In this document: in pieces, positions 1 through 9,318 of the stretch
Numbering within the stretch: the stretch's first letter is position 1
Layout of the letters: the number at the start of each line of letters is the position of its first letter
IMG/VR virus record: IMGVR_UViG_3300025543_005566
Location: 1-60,409 of that record
Source: a virus
Direction: 5' to 3' (one strand)
DNA: 60,409 bases
Program-made: the position numbers and the translations under genes
Notes under the pieces: model-generated
Told to the model about the DNA's origin: nothing
Database searches by the model: none
What the model saw: only the letters and a program-made list of their open reading frames with translations

Positions 1-138
1 AAAAATCATATTGTTCATATCATTTTCAGATATGTTCTTAGCCATAACACCTTTAAGGTGCTCATTACCTATGTAATTATCCAGTGTGGTTGGCCTGTAT
101 TTCTCGACCCAAAGGGAATTATTCGTAGCCATCTCCAT
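1..138 (-). CDS. Sliding-clamp loader small subunit (gp44/RFC-like), 5' part only
   Basis: The first 46 codons of a gene that runs off the left edge. Translation gives MEMATNNSLWVEKYRP followed by TTLDNYIGNEHLK; the block LWVEKYRP..LD..IG is the signature N-terminus of RFC small subunits and T4 gp44, the AAA+ ATPase that loads the sliding clamp onto primed DNA. The Walker A motif would lie just outside the window. Two starts are possible, this one or the second Met two codons later. The gene begins inside the end of the small gene upstream, so the two are probably co-translated. The clamp and polymerase genes lie 3-8 kb upstream on the same strand, which fits a replication role. The family call is strong despite the short fragment. 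Confidence 0.82.
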   Translation of the reverse strand, partial: MEMATNNSLWVEKYRPTTLDNYIGNEHLKGVMAKNISENDMNNMIF

Positions 139-388
139 AAAAGTCAAATGTTTTAATTGGTTCGGGTTTAATTTCAATCTCAACTCTAGCTACTGAATAT
201 AAAGCACTCCCAATGGGGTCTAAATAAAAAGCAGCATTAAATCGAGTTTTTTGGAAATATGCTTCTAATGTTTCAGTAAGGGAAGAATGGACGACCCCCT
301 GGGGGTCGTCCACTAATCTCCAAGAATCTCCAGGTGCAACTCTCTTTGCGATGAGTTGCTTCTGTTCTACTGTTTCAAATCCAGACAT
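119..388 (-). CDS. Hypothetical protein, 89 aa
   Basis: A small soluble protein that I do not recognise. It lacks a signal peptide, membrane segment or cysteine cluster; the C-terminus is acidic (DFYGDGYE). It sits 9 bases downstream of groEL and overlaps the start of the clamp-loader gene by about 20 bases, so it is packed into the same operon. The tight spacing and consistent reading frame support a real gene. Its position gives no clear functional hint beyond the chaperonin/replication context. Confidence 0.55.
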   Translation of the reverse strand: MSGFETVEQKQLIAKRVAPGDSWRLVDDPQGVVHSSLTETLEAYFQKTRFNAAFYLDPIGSALYSVARVEIEIKPEPIKTFDFYGDGYE

Positions 389-397
389 TATCTAAAT

Positions 398-2303
<1,906 letters not shown>

Positions 2304-2304
<1 letters not shown>

Positions 2305-2558
2305 TATAAAAATTTTTCGTTAAATTTGTTTAAAATTGATTTATATTCACTAATATACTGTTTAATACTATCGTAAGACTTACCTTTCATAGTATTGTCT
2401 GCGATTTGTTTGAGGGCCGAACTTAAGTTCTTATAATGGCCTACACATGAGTCGTAAGGGATTCCGCTATCAGGAGTGATAACTTTGTAAGCTGAGAAAT
2501 TATATTCGTCTAAAACGATATAATAATCTCCTAAAATAGCATCTTTAATATACTGCAT
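2304..2558 (-). CDS. Hypothetical protein, 84 aa, first gene of the chaperonin operon
   Basis: I do not recognise this protein with confidence. It starts MQYIKDAILGDYYIVLDEYN, followed by a region (GHYKNLSSALKQIAD) like small phage proteins with a sheet followed by a helix. No membrane segment or signal is seen. Its stop codon shares a base with the groES start, so it leads the groES-groEL operon. A clear host-type promoter lies about 55 bases upstream. The tight linkage suggests expression together with the chaperonins, but no function can be assigned. Confidence 0.6.
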
Positions 2559-2612
2559 AACCTTTTAAAAATTAATTAAATTACGTTTGATTGCGGTCGC
2601 AACCTTACCCCG

Positions 2613-2644
2613 TAAATATACGAACGAATCTTCAGGACTCCAAA
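2613..2644 (-). promoter_or_regulatory. Host-type promoter for the groES-groEL operon
   Basis: On the coding strand: TTTG, 20 bases, TATATTTA. This matches the Bacteroidota primary sigma-factor consensus (-33 TTTG, -7 TAnnTTTG, with A for the last G). The same arrangement recurs upstream of gp32, hsp20 and other replication or early genes here. The predicted leader to the first gene is about 50 bases. Confidence 0.8.
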
Positions 2645-2651
2645 TTTTTTA

Positions 2652-3083
2652 TTATTTAATTTTAAGGTATTTTGGCTTTGCTTCGTTAGCAAGTGGGATT
2701 TGGATTTGAAGTAAACCATTTACCATTTCGGCAGATGATTTTACAAGATCAAATCGACGTGCTACTTTCCAGCCTAAATCAAAGCTGCTCTTTTTTACCC
2801 CTGAGTGGTAGTAGCGTTTTTCTTTTGTGGATTGTTGTTCGGATCCTTTATCATAGGATACTTTAAGGATATCACCTTCAATTGAGATGTCTACATCGTC
2901 TTTACTTAGTCCAGTACATGCGATCTCAAAATTTAAACCATTTTCATCTTCATACACATCAATAGGATGTGTAACGCTTGTTCGTGATGGTTTGTCAAAA
3001 ATTGCTTCTTTGTCGAAAAAGTTCTTTACTAGAACGTCTAGAGGTGAAGTAAACCTCGGATTGAATAAATCTACGTGTGTCAT
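2652..3083 (-). CDS. Small heat-shock protein, Hsp20/alpha-crystallin family (143 aa)
   Basis: ATP-independent holdase. After a short N-terminal arm (LFNPRFTSPLDVLVKNFFD), the alpha-crystallin domain starts at PIDVYEDENGLNFEIACTG and continues through LSKDDVDISIEGDILKVSYD to the conserved end motif NGLLQIQIP. The C-terminal LKIK resembles the I-x-I tail that links dimers in oligomers. It has its own host-type promoter just upstream and is followed by the GroES/GroEL operon, so the phage carries a small chaperone module. Hsp20 genes are known in T4-like cyanophages, but joining one to a complete chaperonin pair is less usual. Confidence 0.93.
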   Translation of the reverse strand: MTHVDLFNPRFTSPLDVLVKNFFDKEAIFDKPSRTSVTHPIDVYEDENGLNFEIACTGLSKDDVDISIEGDILKVSYDKGSEQQSTKEKRYYHSGVKKSSFDLGWKVARRFDLVKSSAEMVNGLLQIQIPLANEAKPKYLKIK

Positions 3084-3169
3084 TTTTTACGTTTTTGTGC
3101 CCCCTAAGGTAGCGGTTAATAATTAATTCTCATAACTTAGGCGTCCTGAAGGTTCACCCGAATTTTCTA

Positions 3170-3200
3170 TAAATATACGAAACTTATTTTTTAATGCAAA
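3170..3200 (-). promoter_or_regulatory. Host-type promoter for hsp20
   Basis: Coding strand reads TTTG, 19 bases, TATATTTA, in the gap between the stop of the upstream gene and hsp20, with a leader of about 80 bases. It shares the extended sequence TTCGTATATTTA with the promoters at 2613-2644 and 30838-30869. Confidence 0.78.
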
Positions 3201-3201
3201 A

Positions 3202-3675
3202 TCATTTTATAATTCCTGCTCTGTGCTGCCATTGACGTTTAGTCCAATTTTCAATTTCTAATCTTTCATTCATTTCTTTATCATATTTGATTGAAATTTC
3301 TCTTCGTTTAGCGGATTGGAAATTCTCAGGATTATCTATAAATTCCTGTTTTAGAGAAGTAAATTCTTCATCAGTAAGCTGTTCAAATTCACCTTGTGAT
3401 CGAGCATGATTCATTAATCCCATAGCTAACCTAACATAAAGTTCAGGTTGGAGCTCTAATACTCCCGCAGGGTTAATTTGATTAAACTCAGTTTGGAATT
3501 CATATTTTTCTTTAAAAGCATCTATATCTTGAACCCATTTACTTAATCCCCCTTCAATGTGCTTTTCTAAAAAATCAACTCCTGATAGACTGTTTCTAAA
3601 GGTGTCGTTAATGATTTCCATAGTACGATCTGTAGCGTATCCTATATCATTGTATGTTGAACTAATTTGTGCCAT
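3202..3675 (-). CDS. Hypothetical protein, 157 aa, downstream of the sliding clamp
   Basis: An unrecognised soluble, largely helical and charged protein (for example TDEEFTSLKQEFIDNPENF and KRREISIKYDKEMNERLEIENW). No signal peptide, membrane helix or metal-binding cluster is visible. It follows the clamp gene by 11 bases and stops just before the hsp20 promoter, so it ends the polymerase-clamp operon. A copy of the short phage promoter motif ends only 4 bases before its ATG, so it may also be made late from a leaderless transcript. Function unknown. Confidence 0.65.
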   Translation of the reverse strand: MAQISSTYNDIGYATDRTMEIINDTFRNSLSGVDFLEKHIEGGLSKWVQDIDAFKEKYEFQTEFNQINPAGVLELQPELYVRLAMGLMNHARSQGEFEQLTDEEFTSLKQEFIDNPENFQSAKRREISIKYDKEMNERLEIENWTKRQWQHRAGIIK

Positions 3676-3679
3676 ATTG

Positions 3680-3687
3680 ATAAATAT
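3680..3687 (-). promoter_or_regulatory. Phage promoter motif (AATATTTAT type)
   Basis: Coding strand TTAATATTTATCAATATG: the motif found before the virion genes, here ending 4 bases before the ATG of the 157-residue gene. Confidence 0.5.
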
Positions 3688-4439
3688 TAATAATCTGCTT
3701 TCCGTACAACGAAATAAGTAGTATTTGTGTTTTCATCTTCTGATGTGAAAATTAAACGAAGTAATCCATCATCCGCAAAACTTAATTTACATTCATCAGA
3801 ATTTTTATTAGCACTAAATATTTCCCTTAACATTTCACTGTTAAATGGAATTTTATTATCTTCTCGAGTACCCTCAATAAAGTTAGCATTAACATGAAAT
3901 TCTACTTTATTAGAAAATTCCATACGTTCACCAAATGTAAACTTTAAAATAGGAGTATCGATTGTATCCCTAGTAGCACTTAATGTAACAATTTCATTCC
4001 CTTGAATTGAAGCGGCTGCTCGTACAAACGTAGTGAAGTCATCATTTTCAAGTGTTGTTTCTACTTTCCATTCGATATTTTCATCTACCTCACCTACTTT
4101 ATGTATCATAAGAGGATCAGCTAATGAGTAATTGATAGAAGCTTTAGCGTCTTGAATAGTAAGTTTAGTTAATACTTTATTTGTTTTAGAAGCATCAAGC
4201 ATTAAATCACCCGCTAATACATTTAGTAGTCTATTAAGTTGTGTTGTGTTAAAGATAGCCATTTCACCCTCATTAACCATAGAAAAGTCACTACATGATA
4301 GTTTACCAATCATATCCTTAGTAGGTGCCATAAAATCAATATCAAGTTTACTATCCTTGACTTTCCATTTAACAGATTCTACTTTACCCCCAAGGTAATA
4401 CTTAGAAATAATCGATTGTAATTTGTTTTTTGTTATCAT
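3687..4439 (-). CDS. DNA polymerase sliding clamp, gp45-like (250 aa)
   Basis: Ring-shaped processivity factor that tethers the polymerase to DNA. The protein shows the clamp pattern seen in T4-like cyanophages: an N-terminal helix-strand unit, EGEMAIFNTTQLNRLLNVLAGD in the middle of the first domain, a central DPLMIHKVGEVDENIEW strand region, and a C-terminal VEFHVNANFIEGTREDNKIPFNSEMLREIFSANK. T4 gp45 is 228 residues; this one is slightly longer. Its start overlaps the stop of the polymerase C-terminal gene (ATGA), so clamp and polymerase are translationally coupled. The polymerase ends in a peptide (INKFFQFQ) of the type that docks in such clamps. The sequence is diverged, but context makes the call firm. 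Confidence 0.85.
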   Translation of the reverse strand: MITKNKLQSIISKYYLGGKVESVKWKVKDSKLDIDFMAPTKDMIGKLSCSDFSMVNEGEMAIFNTTQLNRLLNVLAGDLMLDASKTNKVLTKLTIQDAKASINYSLADPLMIHKVGEVDENIEWKVETTLENDDFTTFVRAAASIQGNEIVTLSATRDTIDTPILKFTFGERMEFSNKVEFHVNANFIEGTREDNKIPFNSEMLREIFSANKNSDECKLSFADDGLLRLIFTSEDENTNTTYFVVRKADY

Positions 4440-5368
4440 TGGAATTGGAAGAATTTATTAATGTTAGGGTTTAAGCTAAGAGTCCAACCTAGATCGGTGT
4501 AAAAATTTTCTAGTTTAGATTGAAGAATTGTTTCGAATGATTTTTTTCTATCAGCATAATCATTTAAGAATTTACGCATTCTATCAGGAACATCAAATGA
4601 TAGGAAACCAATTGCTTCAATTTTATAGGGATTGTCAATTAAATAAATCCATTTAATCTTATCACCTTGAACTATAGTACTATGTTGTTTATCTAGTTGC
4701 CAAAAGTGAAGTAAGTCATTATATCTAACTGCTGCTTTTACTCCTACAGGAGCTCCTTTTGCTATTTCAGTTAATACTTCACCTGCTCTTGGTTTTCGAG
4801 TTACATATTCATTTAAAGTTTTTACTGATGTGGGGTTGCCTAAAAGGGCAATATCTGTACTGTTAGATAAAATTGTAGTTCTAAAATCTAAAATTAGCTT
4901 ATCAATATGTTTCTGCTCTGCGCCCTTTAGAATTTGTTGGAGAATATCATTAAAAAACTTCCCAAAAATAGGGGGGAAATTTGCTTTTTTAAATTCAAGT
5001 CCTTTAATATCAAGTGATTCCTTAGCAATACCCTCCTGTTTTGTAATCCATTGGGCGTATCTTCTAGTAGCTCTAAAATAGGCAGAACGAATAACGGCTT
5101 CAGTTTTCATTTCAAGCCTGTGTTCTGTAACATTAAAACAATCTCGAGCTAGTCTATCATAGTCATTTGTAATAATATCTTGATATTTAAGGGCAATTTC
5201 TTCTAGTAGATCATCCTTCTCTATATCACCCATTTCTTCGAAATTAGGGTACAAATGTTTAAGTAGGGGTTCAGCATTAAAGTAATTAGAATCTGTGTCT
5301 ACATAAGCACAAAAGTTGTAATCGCCTTCATCACAAATCCACCAAGGTGTTTCTTCTAAATGTTTCAT
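4436..5368 (-). CDS. Family-B DNA polymerase, C-terminal fragment (motif C and thumb), gp43B
   Basis: This 310-residue gene carries the part of the replicative polymerase missing from the gene at 6305-8008. Polymerase motif C, YVDTDSNYF, with two catalytic Asp residues (24 and 26), lies right at the N-terminus; the rest corresponds to palm end and thumb. The last residues, NPNINKFFQFQ, resemble the C-terminal clamp-binding peptide of RB69/T4 gp43. Active enzyme should need both polypeptides to assemble, because motifs A and B sit on the other subunit. It begins in a TAATG overlap with the 88-residue gene and ends in an ATGA overlap with the clamp gene. Similar two-gene polymerases are known in some Aeromonas T4-like phages. 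Confidence 0.92.
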   Translation of the reverse strand: MKHLEETPWWICDEGDYNFCAYVDTDSNYFNAEPLLKHLYPNFEEMGDIEKDDLLEEIALKYQDIITNDYDRLARDCFNVTEHRLEMKTEAVIRSAYFRATRRYAQWITKQEGIAKESLDIKGLEFKKANFPPIFGKFFNDILQQILKGAEQKHIDKLILDFRTTILSNSTDIALLGNPTSVKTLNEYVTRKPRAGEVLTEIAKGAPVGVKAAVRYNDLLHFWQLDKQHSTIVQGDKIKWIYLIDNPYKIEAIGFLSFDVPDRMRKFLNDYADRKKSFETILQSKLENFYTDLGWTLSLNPNINKFFQFQ

Positions 5369-5634
5369 TAAAACCTAGCTTCGGGATCAACTTGTTGAAT
5401 TCCTCCATCTTTAAGACCTCTAGAAGTTAAAATAGGTTCTGTAATAACAATTTTGAATTTGTTATTATCTATTTTAACAGTACCTCCTTGTTTAAGCATT
5501 TTTTTAAAGAATAGGATCTGCTTATCACTCCAAAGAACACTCATATCTATAATTTCTTGTTTAGAAATAGGTTCTCCATTCCAAGTAATTTTTACGTTAT
5601 TCCTTATTGATTGGGGTTTTAATACTTCGCTCAT
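5368..5634 (-). CDS. Hypothetical protein, 88 aa, between the two polymerase genes
   Basis: Unrecognised small protein containing WNGEPISKQEIIDMSVLW and a DKQILFFKKMLKQGGTVKID segment. No membrane helix. It overlaps the homing-endonuclease stop (ATGA) and shares a base with the start of the polymerase C-terminal gene, so it may simply provide coupled translation into that gene or may stabilise the split enzyme. It could have travelled with the endonuclease, or be an older operon member displaced by the insertion. No family assignment. Confidence 0.6.
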   Translation of the reverse strand: MSEVLKPQSIRNNVKITWNGEPISKQEIIDMSVLWSDKQILFFKKMLKQGGTVKIDNNKFKIVITEPILTSRGLKDGGIQQVDPEARF

Positions 5635-6275
5635 AATGTTTTATATTTAAATTTATAGCCGTTTGTTTGCCCGAATATCCCCCTACATACTTTAGATATA
5701 GTGCTGGGATTTGAGTTGGTAGCTTCAGCGGCAAGGTTAATACTAGCATATTCACCAATATACGTCCCATCTTTTGTATAGCAAAGCACAGCTTTTCTGT
5801 TTTTATCTTTAGGAATACCTTTATGGGATTCACTTACTTTTTTACCAAATCCCTCGGGTTTAGGAACTCCTAATCTTACTTCCCTCATCATATCCCCAAA
5901 TCCTTCAGGTTTAGGTTTACCTTTCAAAGCCATTTGAATTCGTTTTTTATAGGTTGGAGGTTGGGGTGTACCTTTTCTACTCCAAGTTTTACGTTTTTGT
6001 TTAAAAACATCATTAGATTCTTTAGTTCTAGTATTTTGTGCCGGCCCTCCTCCACCTTTATTTTTATTTTCTAATATATATCCTTGCTGGGTAATTTTAT
6101 TAATCCAATATTGTTCTATTTCTTTTTTCTTATCATTGGTAGTTTCAGCTAATACTTCCATTTTAATATTAGTACCAAAGTTATATTTATGTAAGTTAAA
6201 ACGTTGTTTTGGATTTTTAGAATAGCCTATATAAAAAGGTTTACCTGCTCTTAATAATTGGTATATTGTTATCAT
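5631..6275 (-). CDS. GIY-YIG homing endonuclease inserted in the split polymerase locus
   Basis: Mobile DNA endonuclease. The N-terminal nuclease domain starts TIYQLLRAGKPFYIGYS (the GIY...YIG core is TIY...FYIG), has the conserved downstream Glu-containing helix (KKEIEQYW), and ends at NKNKGGGG. It is followed by repeated NUMOD3-like DNA-binding modules (GKPKPEGFG, GVPKPEGFG) and a C-terminal NUMOD1-like module (VLCYTKDGTYIGEYASINLAAEATN). I start at MITIYQ, because the motif AATATGTATAACT lies 2 bases before it. A start 11 codons upstream, overlapping the polymerase stop as ATGA, is also possible. Its position between polymerase halves marks it as the likely cause of the split. Confidence 0.88.
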   Translation of the reverse strand: MITIYQLLRAGKPFYIGYSKNPKQRFNLHKYNFGTNIKMEVLAETTNDKKKEIEQYWINKITQQGYILENKNKGGGGPAQNTRTKESNDVFKQKRKTWSRKGTPQPPTYKKRIQMALKGKPKPEGFGDMMREVRLGVPKPEGFGKKVSESHKGIPKDKNRKAVLCYTKDGTYIGEYASINLAAEATNSNPSTISKVCRGIFGQTNGYKFKYKTL

Positions 6276-6277
6276 AG

Positions 6278-6288
6278 TTATACATATT
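6278..6288 (-). promoter_or_regulatory. Phage promoter motif before the endonuclease gene
   Basis: Coding strand AATATGTATAACT directly before the ATG. It differs from the virion-gene motif AATATTTATAAC by one base. It would let the mobile gene be transcribed independently of the polymerase operon. Confidence 0.45.
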
Positions 6289-6304
6289 ACATGAGCAGGG
6301 CAAA

Positions 6305-8008
6305 TCATAGATTTTCTAAAAAATCTTTTGTAGCTTCAGGGCTCTTAACTAAACTGTTCATATGGCGATTAGCACATAGGGCACTCTCACAGATAATTCG
6401 TTGTCCACTTAAAGTGATAGCTTCAGATAGGATTACATTACCATATCTAAATGAACCCAAAGCGGTAGCACCATAAAGTGAATTAAGCAAAATTTTCATA
6501 GTATGTTGACGTTGGTGCCAAAATACCCCTTTTTCCTTATCACCTGATTGGTATGCTTTTTTCATATAACCTTTATATTTCACTCGTTCATCGAACCATT
6601 TATCAAGAATAGTAGCTAGTACAGAACGTTTATCAGTACGGAAGATAACACCATTTGCTGATATAGCAAAGTTATTGTCTTCGATAAGTTTTATAAGTTT
6701 ATTTACCTTAATATAAGTTTGTTTTCTATCAGGATTTTCAATTAAAAGTTCTTCGTCTGCATCTCTAGTTTTTAAATCATTTAATCCTAAACGATTATTC
6801 CTATCATCAGCATCTACGATACGAGCCATAAGTGTTTCTTTACCTATGTTAAGGGACATAATAATAGAAGGATATAGTGAAGTTAAATCCTCATCAAACA
6901 TATACTTGTAAAGTCCTGCTTTGGGACAAAATAAATATCCCCCAGCATATCCCTTTTTAAAAATAGGATTTCTATCTCTAGAAGGAGGAACAATATTTTG
7001 TCCTAATAAATAAGCTGAAATGGCTCCATCTTGGGTTTTGGTGTTAGCATAAACTTCTCCATAGTTATGTTTACCTTTATGAGATAGGTTTTTTACTAAA
7101 GCTATATATTCAAACTTTTCATCTAACTCCTTAAGTATTTCTACATCTCGGAAGTTATATTTAATAAATTTCTGGATGTCGTCTTCAAATAATCTGTCTA
7201 GATTACCTTCATATTCGATTTTACCTAAACCCACATACTTTTCCCCAATAGCATCTAAACGCATTGATGGTTCATCTCTAAAACTAAACTTTTTATGTAG
7301 TTTCATATAGTCTAGGGATTCAACTCCAGCAATATTAAGCCACCCATTGCGGTTCCATTGGCTTTCGTCTTTTACTACACCTATAGGAGACAAAGCATTA
7401 GCAAAATCTTCTCCTAATACATTACAAATCCTGTAGTATAAGTAGGGAATATCGAAATAATCACTATTCCATCCTACAAGGATATCAGGTTGAATTTCAC
7501 TAAATTTTTCAATAAATGTAGCTAATAATTCTTCTTCAGTAGCTACAGGAATAATTTCCTTATGTCCCTTAGTATGGTTAATTTGTCCTTTTTTATCTAA
7601 AATAAGAATAACCCATTCATCAGGTGTTTTATCATACCAAGCAATTGAAGTTACAGGTTTTGGAGCTGATTGGATATATTCCTCAGTAAGGGCTCCCCCC
7701 ATTTCAATCTCAATATCAAAAAATACCTCTCTGTGTCCCTTAGACACACTATCATCAGTTCCATATTTTTCAATAAGGAATTTTTGATAAGCGGGCATAT
7801 CATGAAAGTGGAGACGTGGGTTATCTTTATCCCAGTTGTAGGTTTTCTTTAACCATTCACCCTTTAGTCCCTGGTATTCTGCTTCACGTTCAGAACATTC
7901 TATGTAAGCAGGAACTCGGTAAGGTTCTACTGAATATCCTTCTTCGGTCCATAAGTGCATTTTATACTGGTTTTTACCAGCATATTCAGCATGACATTTA
8001 GTAAACAT
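6305..8008 (-). CDS. Family-B DNA polymerase, N-terminal fragment (exonuclease, motifs A and B), gp43A
   Basis: The 567-residue first half of the replicative polymerase. The 3'-5' proofreading domain is complete: Exo I VFFDIEIE (Asp98, Glu100), Exo II GWNSDYFD (181-186) and Exo III YNFRD (284-288). Polymerase motif A is DEDLTSLYPSII (Asp374) and motif B is KILLNSLYGATALGSFRYGN (505-524). The gene stops about 40 residues after motif B, before motif C, which is encoded in a separate gene about 0.9 kb downstream. An intact T4-type polymerase has about 900 residues; the two pieces total 877. Its stop overlaps a possible ATG of the endonuclease gene (ATGA). All visible catalytic residues are intact, so I infer a functional split enzyme and not a pseudogene. 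Confidence 0.95.
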   Translation of the reverse strand: MFTKCHAEYAGKNQYKMHLWTEEGYSVEPYRVPAYIECSEREAEYQGLKGEWLKKTYNWDKDNPRLHFHDMPAYQKFLIEKYGTDDSVSKGHREVFFDIEIEMGGALTEEYIQSAPKPVTSIAWYDKTPDEWVILILDKKGQINHTKGHKEIIPVATEEELLATFIEKFSEIQPDILVGWNSDYFDIPYLYYRICNVLGEDFANALSPIGVVKDESQWNRNGWLNIAGVESLDYMKLHKKFSFRDEPSMRLDAIGEKYVGLGKIEYEGNLDRLFEDDIQKFIKYNFRDVEILKELDEKFEYIALVKNLSHKGKHNYGEVYANTKTQDGAISAYLLGQNIVPPSRDRNPIFKKGYAGGYLFCPKAGLYKYMFDEDLTSLYPSIIMSLNIGKETLMARIVDADDRNNRLGLNDLKTRDADEELLIENPDRKQTYIKVNKLIKLIEDNNFAISANGVIFRTDKRSVLATILDKWFDERVKYKGYMKKAYQSGDKEKGVFWHQRQHTMKILLNSLYGATALGSFRYGNVILSEAITLSGQRIICESALCANRHMNSLVKSPEATKDFLENL

Positions 8009-8028
8009 AACTTAATTGTATTCTATTG

Positions 8029-9060
8029 TTAGGGTTGACGACCTGTCAGACCCTGATGGTGATGGGGTGTTGGTGGGTTTTTTTTTTCACCATATACTTC
8101 TAAAGGCTTTTCTACCTCTACTATTTTTTCTACCTCTACTATTTTTTCTACCTCTACTATTTTTTCTACCTCTACTATTTTTTCTACCTCTACTATTTTT
8201 TCTACAGGTACTTCAACTACTTTTTCAACTACTTTAATTTTTTCTTTAATTTCAGGACGTAATTTAGCAAATGCAAAGTTTGCAGCTACTACTAAAGATA
8301 TGGCCAAAGGGTCGAAAACAAAAATTATTATTAAAAGTAAGTAATTTATTATTTTATCCATCGCTAGGCCTGTTAAACCCGAAAGATATTTAAGGGGGCC
8401 TAACTCACTTCCAATTTCACTACTAGTCTGTACTTCTACTATTTCGGTTTCGTACTCAAATAGTTTTTGATTTAAATCATCTACCCTAGAGTTAATTGAT
8501 GTTTGTCTTTCAATTGCTTGATCTAACTGACGTTCAAGGGCCCTACGAGTAGCGCCTGAGGTTGTTGTAACCACGTTGCCTAACGTGTCCGTATATTGTA
8601 CTACATTGTTAGATAAACCATTACGCAGTGAGGACACGGCGTTATTAATAGAAGATTTTTCTTCGTTATAAACCGCTAATTGACCCTTCACATTATCTCT
8701 TTTTGTTTCTATAAGAGCAATTTGAGAATCAACACTACCCGCTAATGCTGCTGTTTCTTGGTAGGCAGCAGATAAAAATCCATAAATACCAGCTGAGGTA
8801 ATTAGTATAAGGACAAAACAAGCTACAGTTAAGTAAGTTCTAAGCCCTTTATTAATTGTATCCCAGTATTGATAGAGTAAAGAAGCTATTACAAGCTTTG
8901 AAATTTCTAGAGAACCGGCCATTATAAACACCTCAGTTGAAGCACCCGCAAACAATTTACTTAGTCCTGTGACTGAATAAAATGCTGCAGATGCCGAAAC
9001 TGATAAGGCGCTTAATGCTATAATAAAAGGAAATATTCTTTCTTGTAGCTTCTTAAACAT
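8029..9060 (-). CDS. Four-helix membrane protein with coiled coil and EKIVEV tandem repeats (343 aa)
   Basis: Inner-membrane protein of unknown function. Three hydrophobic helices occupy roughly residues 10-100 (IFPFIIALSALSVSASAA; STEVFIMAGSLEISKLVIAS; YLTVACFVLILITSAGIYGF), followed by a coiled coil of about 110 residues, a fourth helix (NYLLLIIIFVFDPLAISLVV), then a charged tail of repeated EKIVEV units and a basic/His-rich end. The layout (helices, coiled coil, helix) recalls DUF4407-type proteins, but I cannot confirm that. It overlaps the thioredoxin stop by one base (TAATG). Membrane anchoring of replication, or superinfection exclusion, would be speculation. Confidence 0.7.
   Translation of the reverse strand: MFKKLQERIFPFIIALSALSVSASAAFYSVTGLSKLFAGASTEVFIMAGSLEISKLVIASLLYQYWDTINKGLRTYLTVACFVLILITSAGIYGFLSAAYQETAALAGSVDSQIALIETKRDNVKGQLAVYNEEKSSINNAVSSLRNGLSNNVVQYTDTLGNVVTTTSGATRRALERQLDQAIERQTSINSRVDDLNQKLFEYETEIVEVQTSSEIGSELGPLKYLSGLTGLAMDKIINYLLLIIIFVFDPLAISLVVAANFAFAKLRPEIKEKIKVVEKVVEVPVEKIVEVEKIVEVEKIVEVEKIVEVEKIVEVEKPLEVYGEKKNPPTPHHHQGLTGRQP
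8098..8215 (-). repeat. Tandem 18-base repeats encoding EKIVEV
   Basis: About five near-identical 18-base units (read on the plus strand as CTACCTCTACTATTTTTT) encode (EKIVEV)n in the tail of the membrane protein. The near-perfect DNA identity points to recent slippage or unequal exchange, so copy number probably varies between related phages. Confidence 0.85.
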
Positions 9061-9314
9061 TAGTTTTGATTATACATATTGAGATAGGCTAGTTTAGGAT
9101 TAGCTCCTACTTTTCTTCCTTGTTCTTCACCCATTTCGTTAAGTAAAATAACGGTTGGTACATTACGAACCCCGTAATGTTGTGATATTTCTGGGCTCTT
9201 ATCTACATCAATTTTTTGGACTGAAATGCCTTCTTGAGCAACTTCATCCATTACGGGCCCTAACATTCGACAGGGTTGACACCACATCGCGCTAAAGTAT
9301 AAAAATTTTTTCAT
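9060..9314 (-). CDS. Thioredoxin-like protein (84 aa)
   Basis: Small dithiol redox protein. The active site is FSAMWCQPCRMLGP (a WCxxC motif with QP instead of the common GP), followed by the conserved cis-Pro strand VRNVPTVILL. At 84 residues it is a minimal thioredoxin/glutaredoxin-like fold. I start at MKKFLYF; the frame continues 28 codons upstream, but that part lies inside the preceding endonuclease gene and looks non-thioredoxin. The likely role is to reduce the phage class I ribonucleotide reductase, whose C-terminal Cys pair is conserved in this window, as T4 NrdC does. Confidence 0.88.
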   Translation of the reverse strand: MKKFLYFSAMWCQPCRMLGPVMDEVAQEGISVQKIDVDKSPEISQHYGVRNVPTVILLNEMGEEQGRKVGANPKLAYLNMYNQN

Positions 9315-9318
9315 TTGT

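Noticed and set aside
5368-6308. Group I intron or intein interrupting the polymerase gene
   Set aside because: Each polymerase half has its own stop and start with overlapping neighbours, a second small gene lies between, and no intein splice motifs or intron core were seen.
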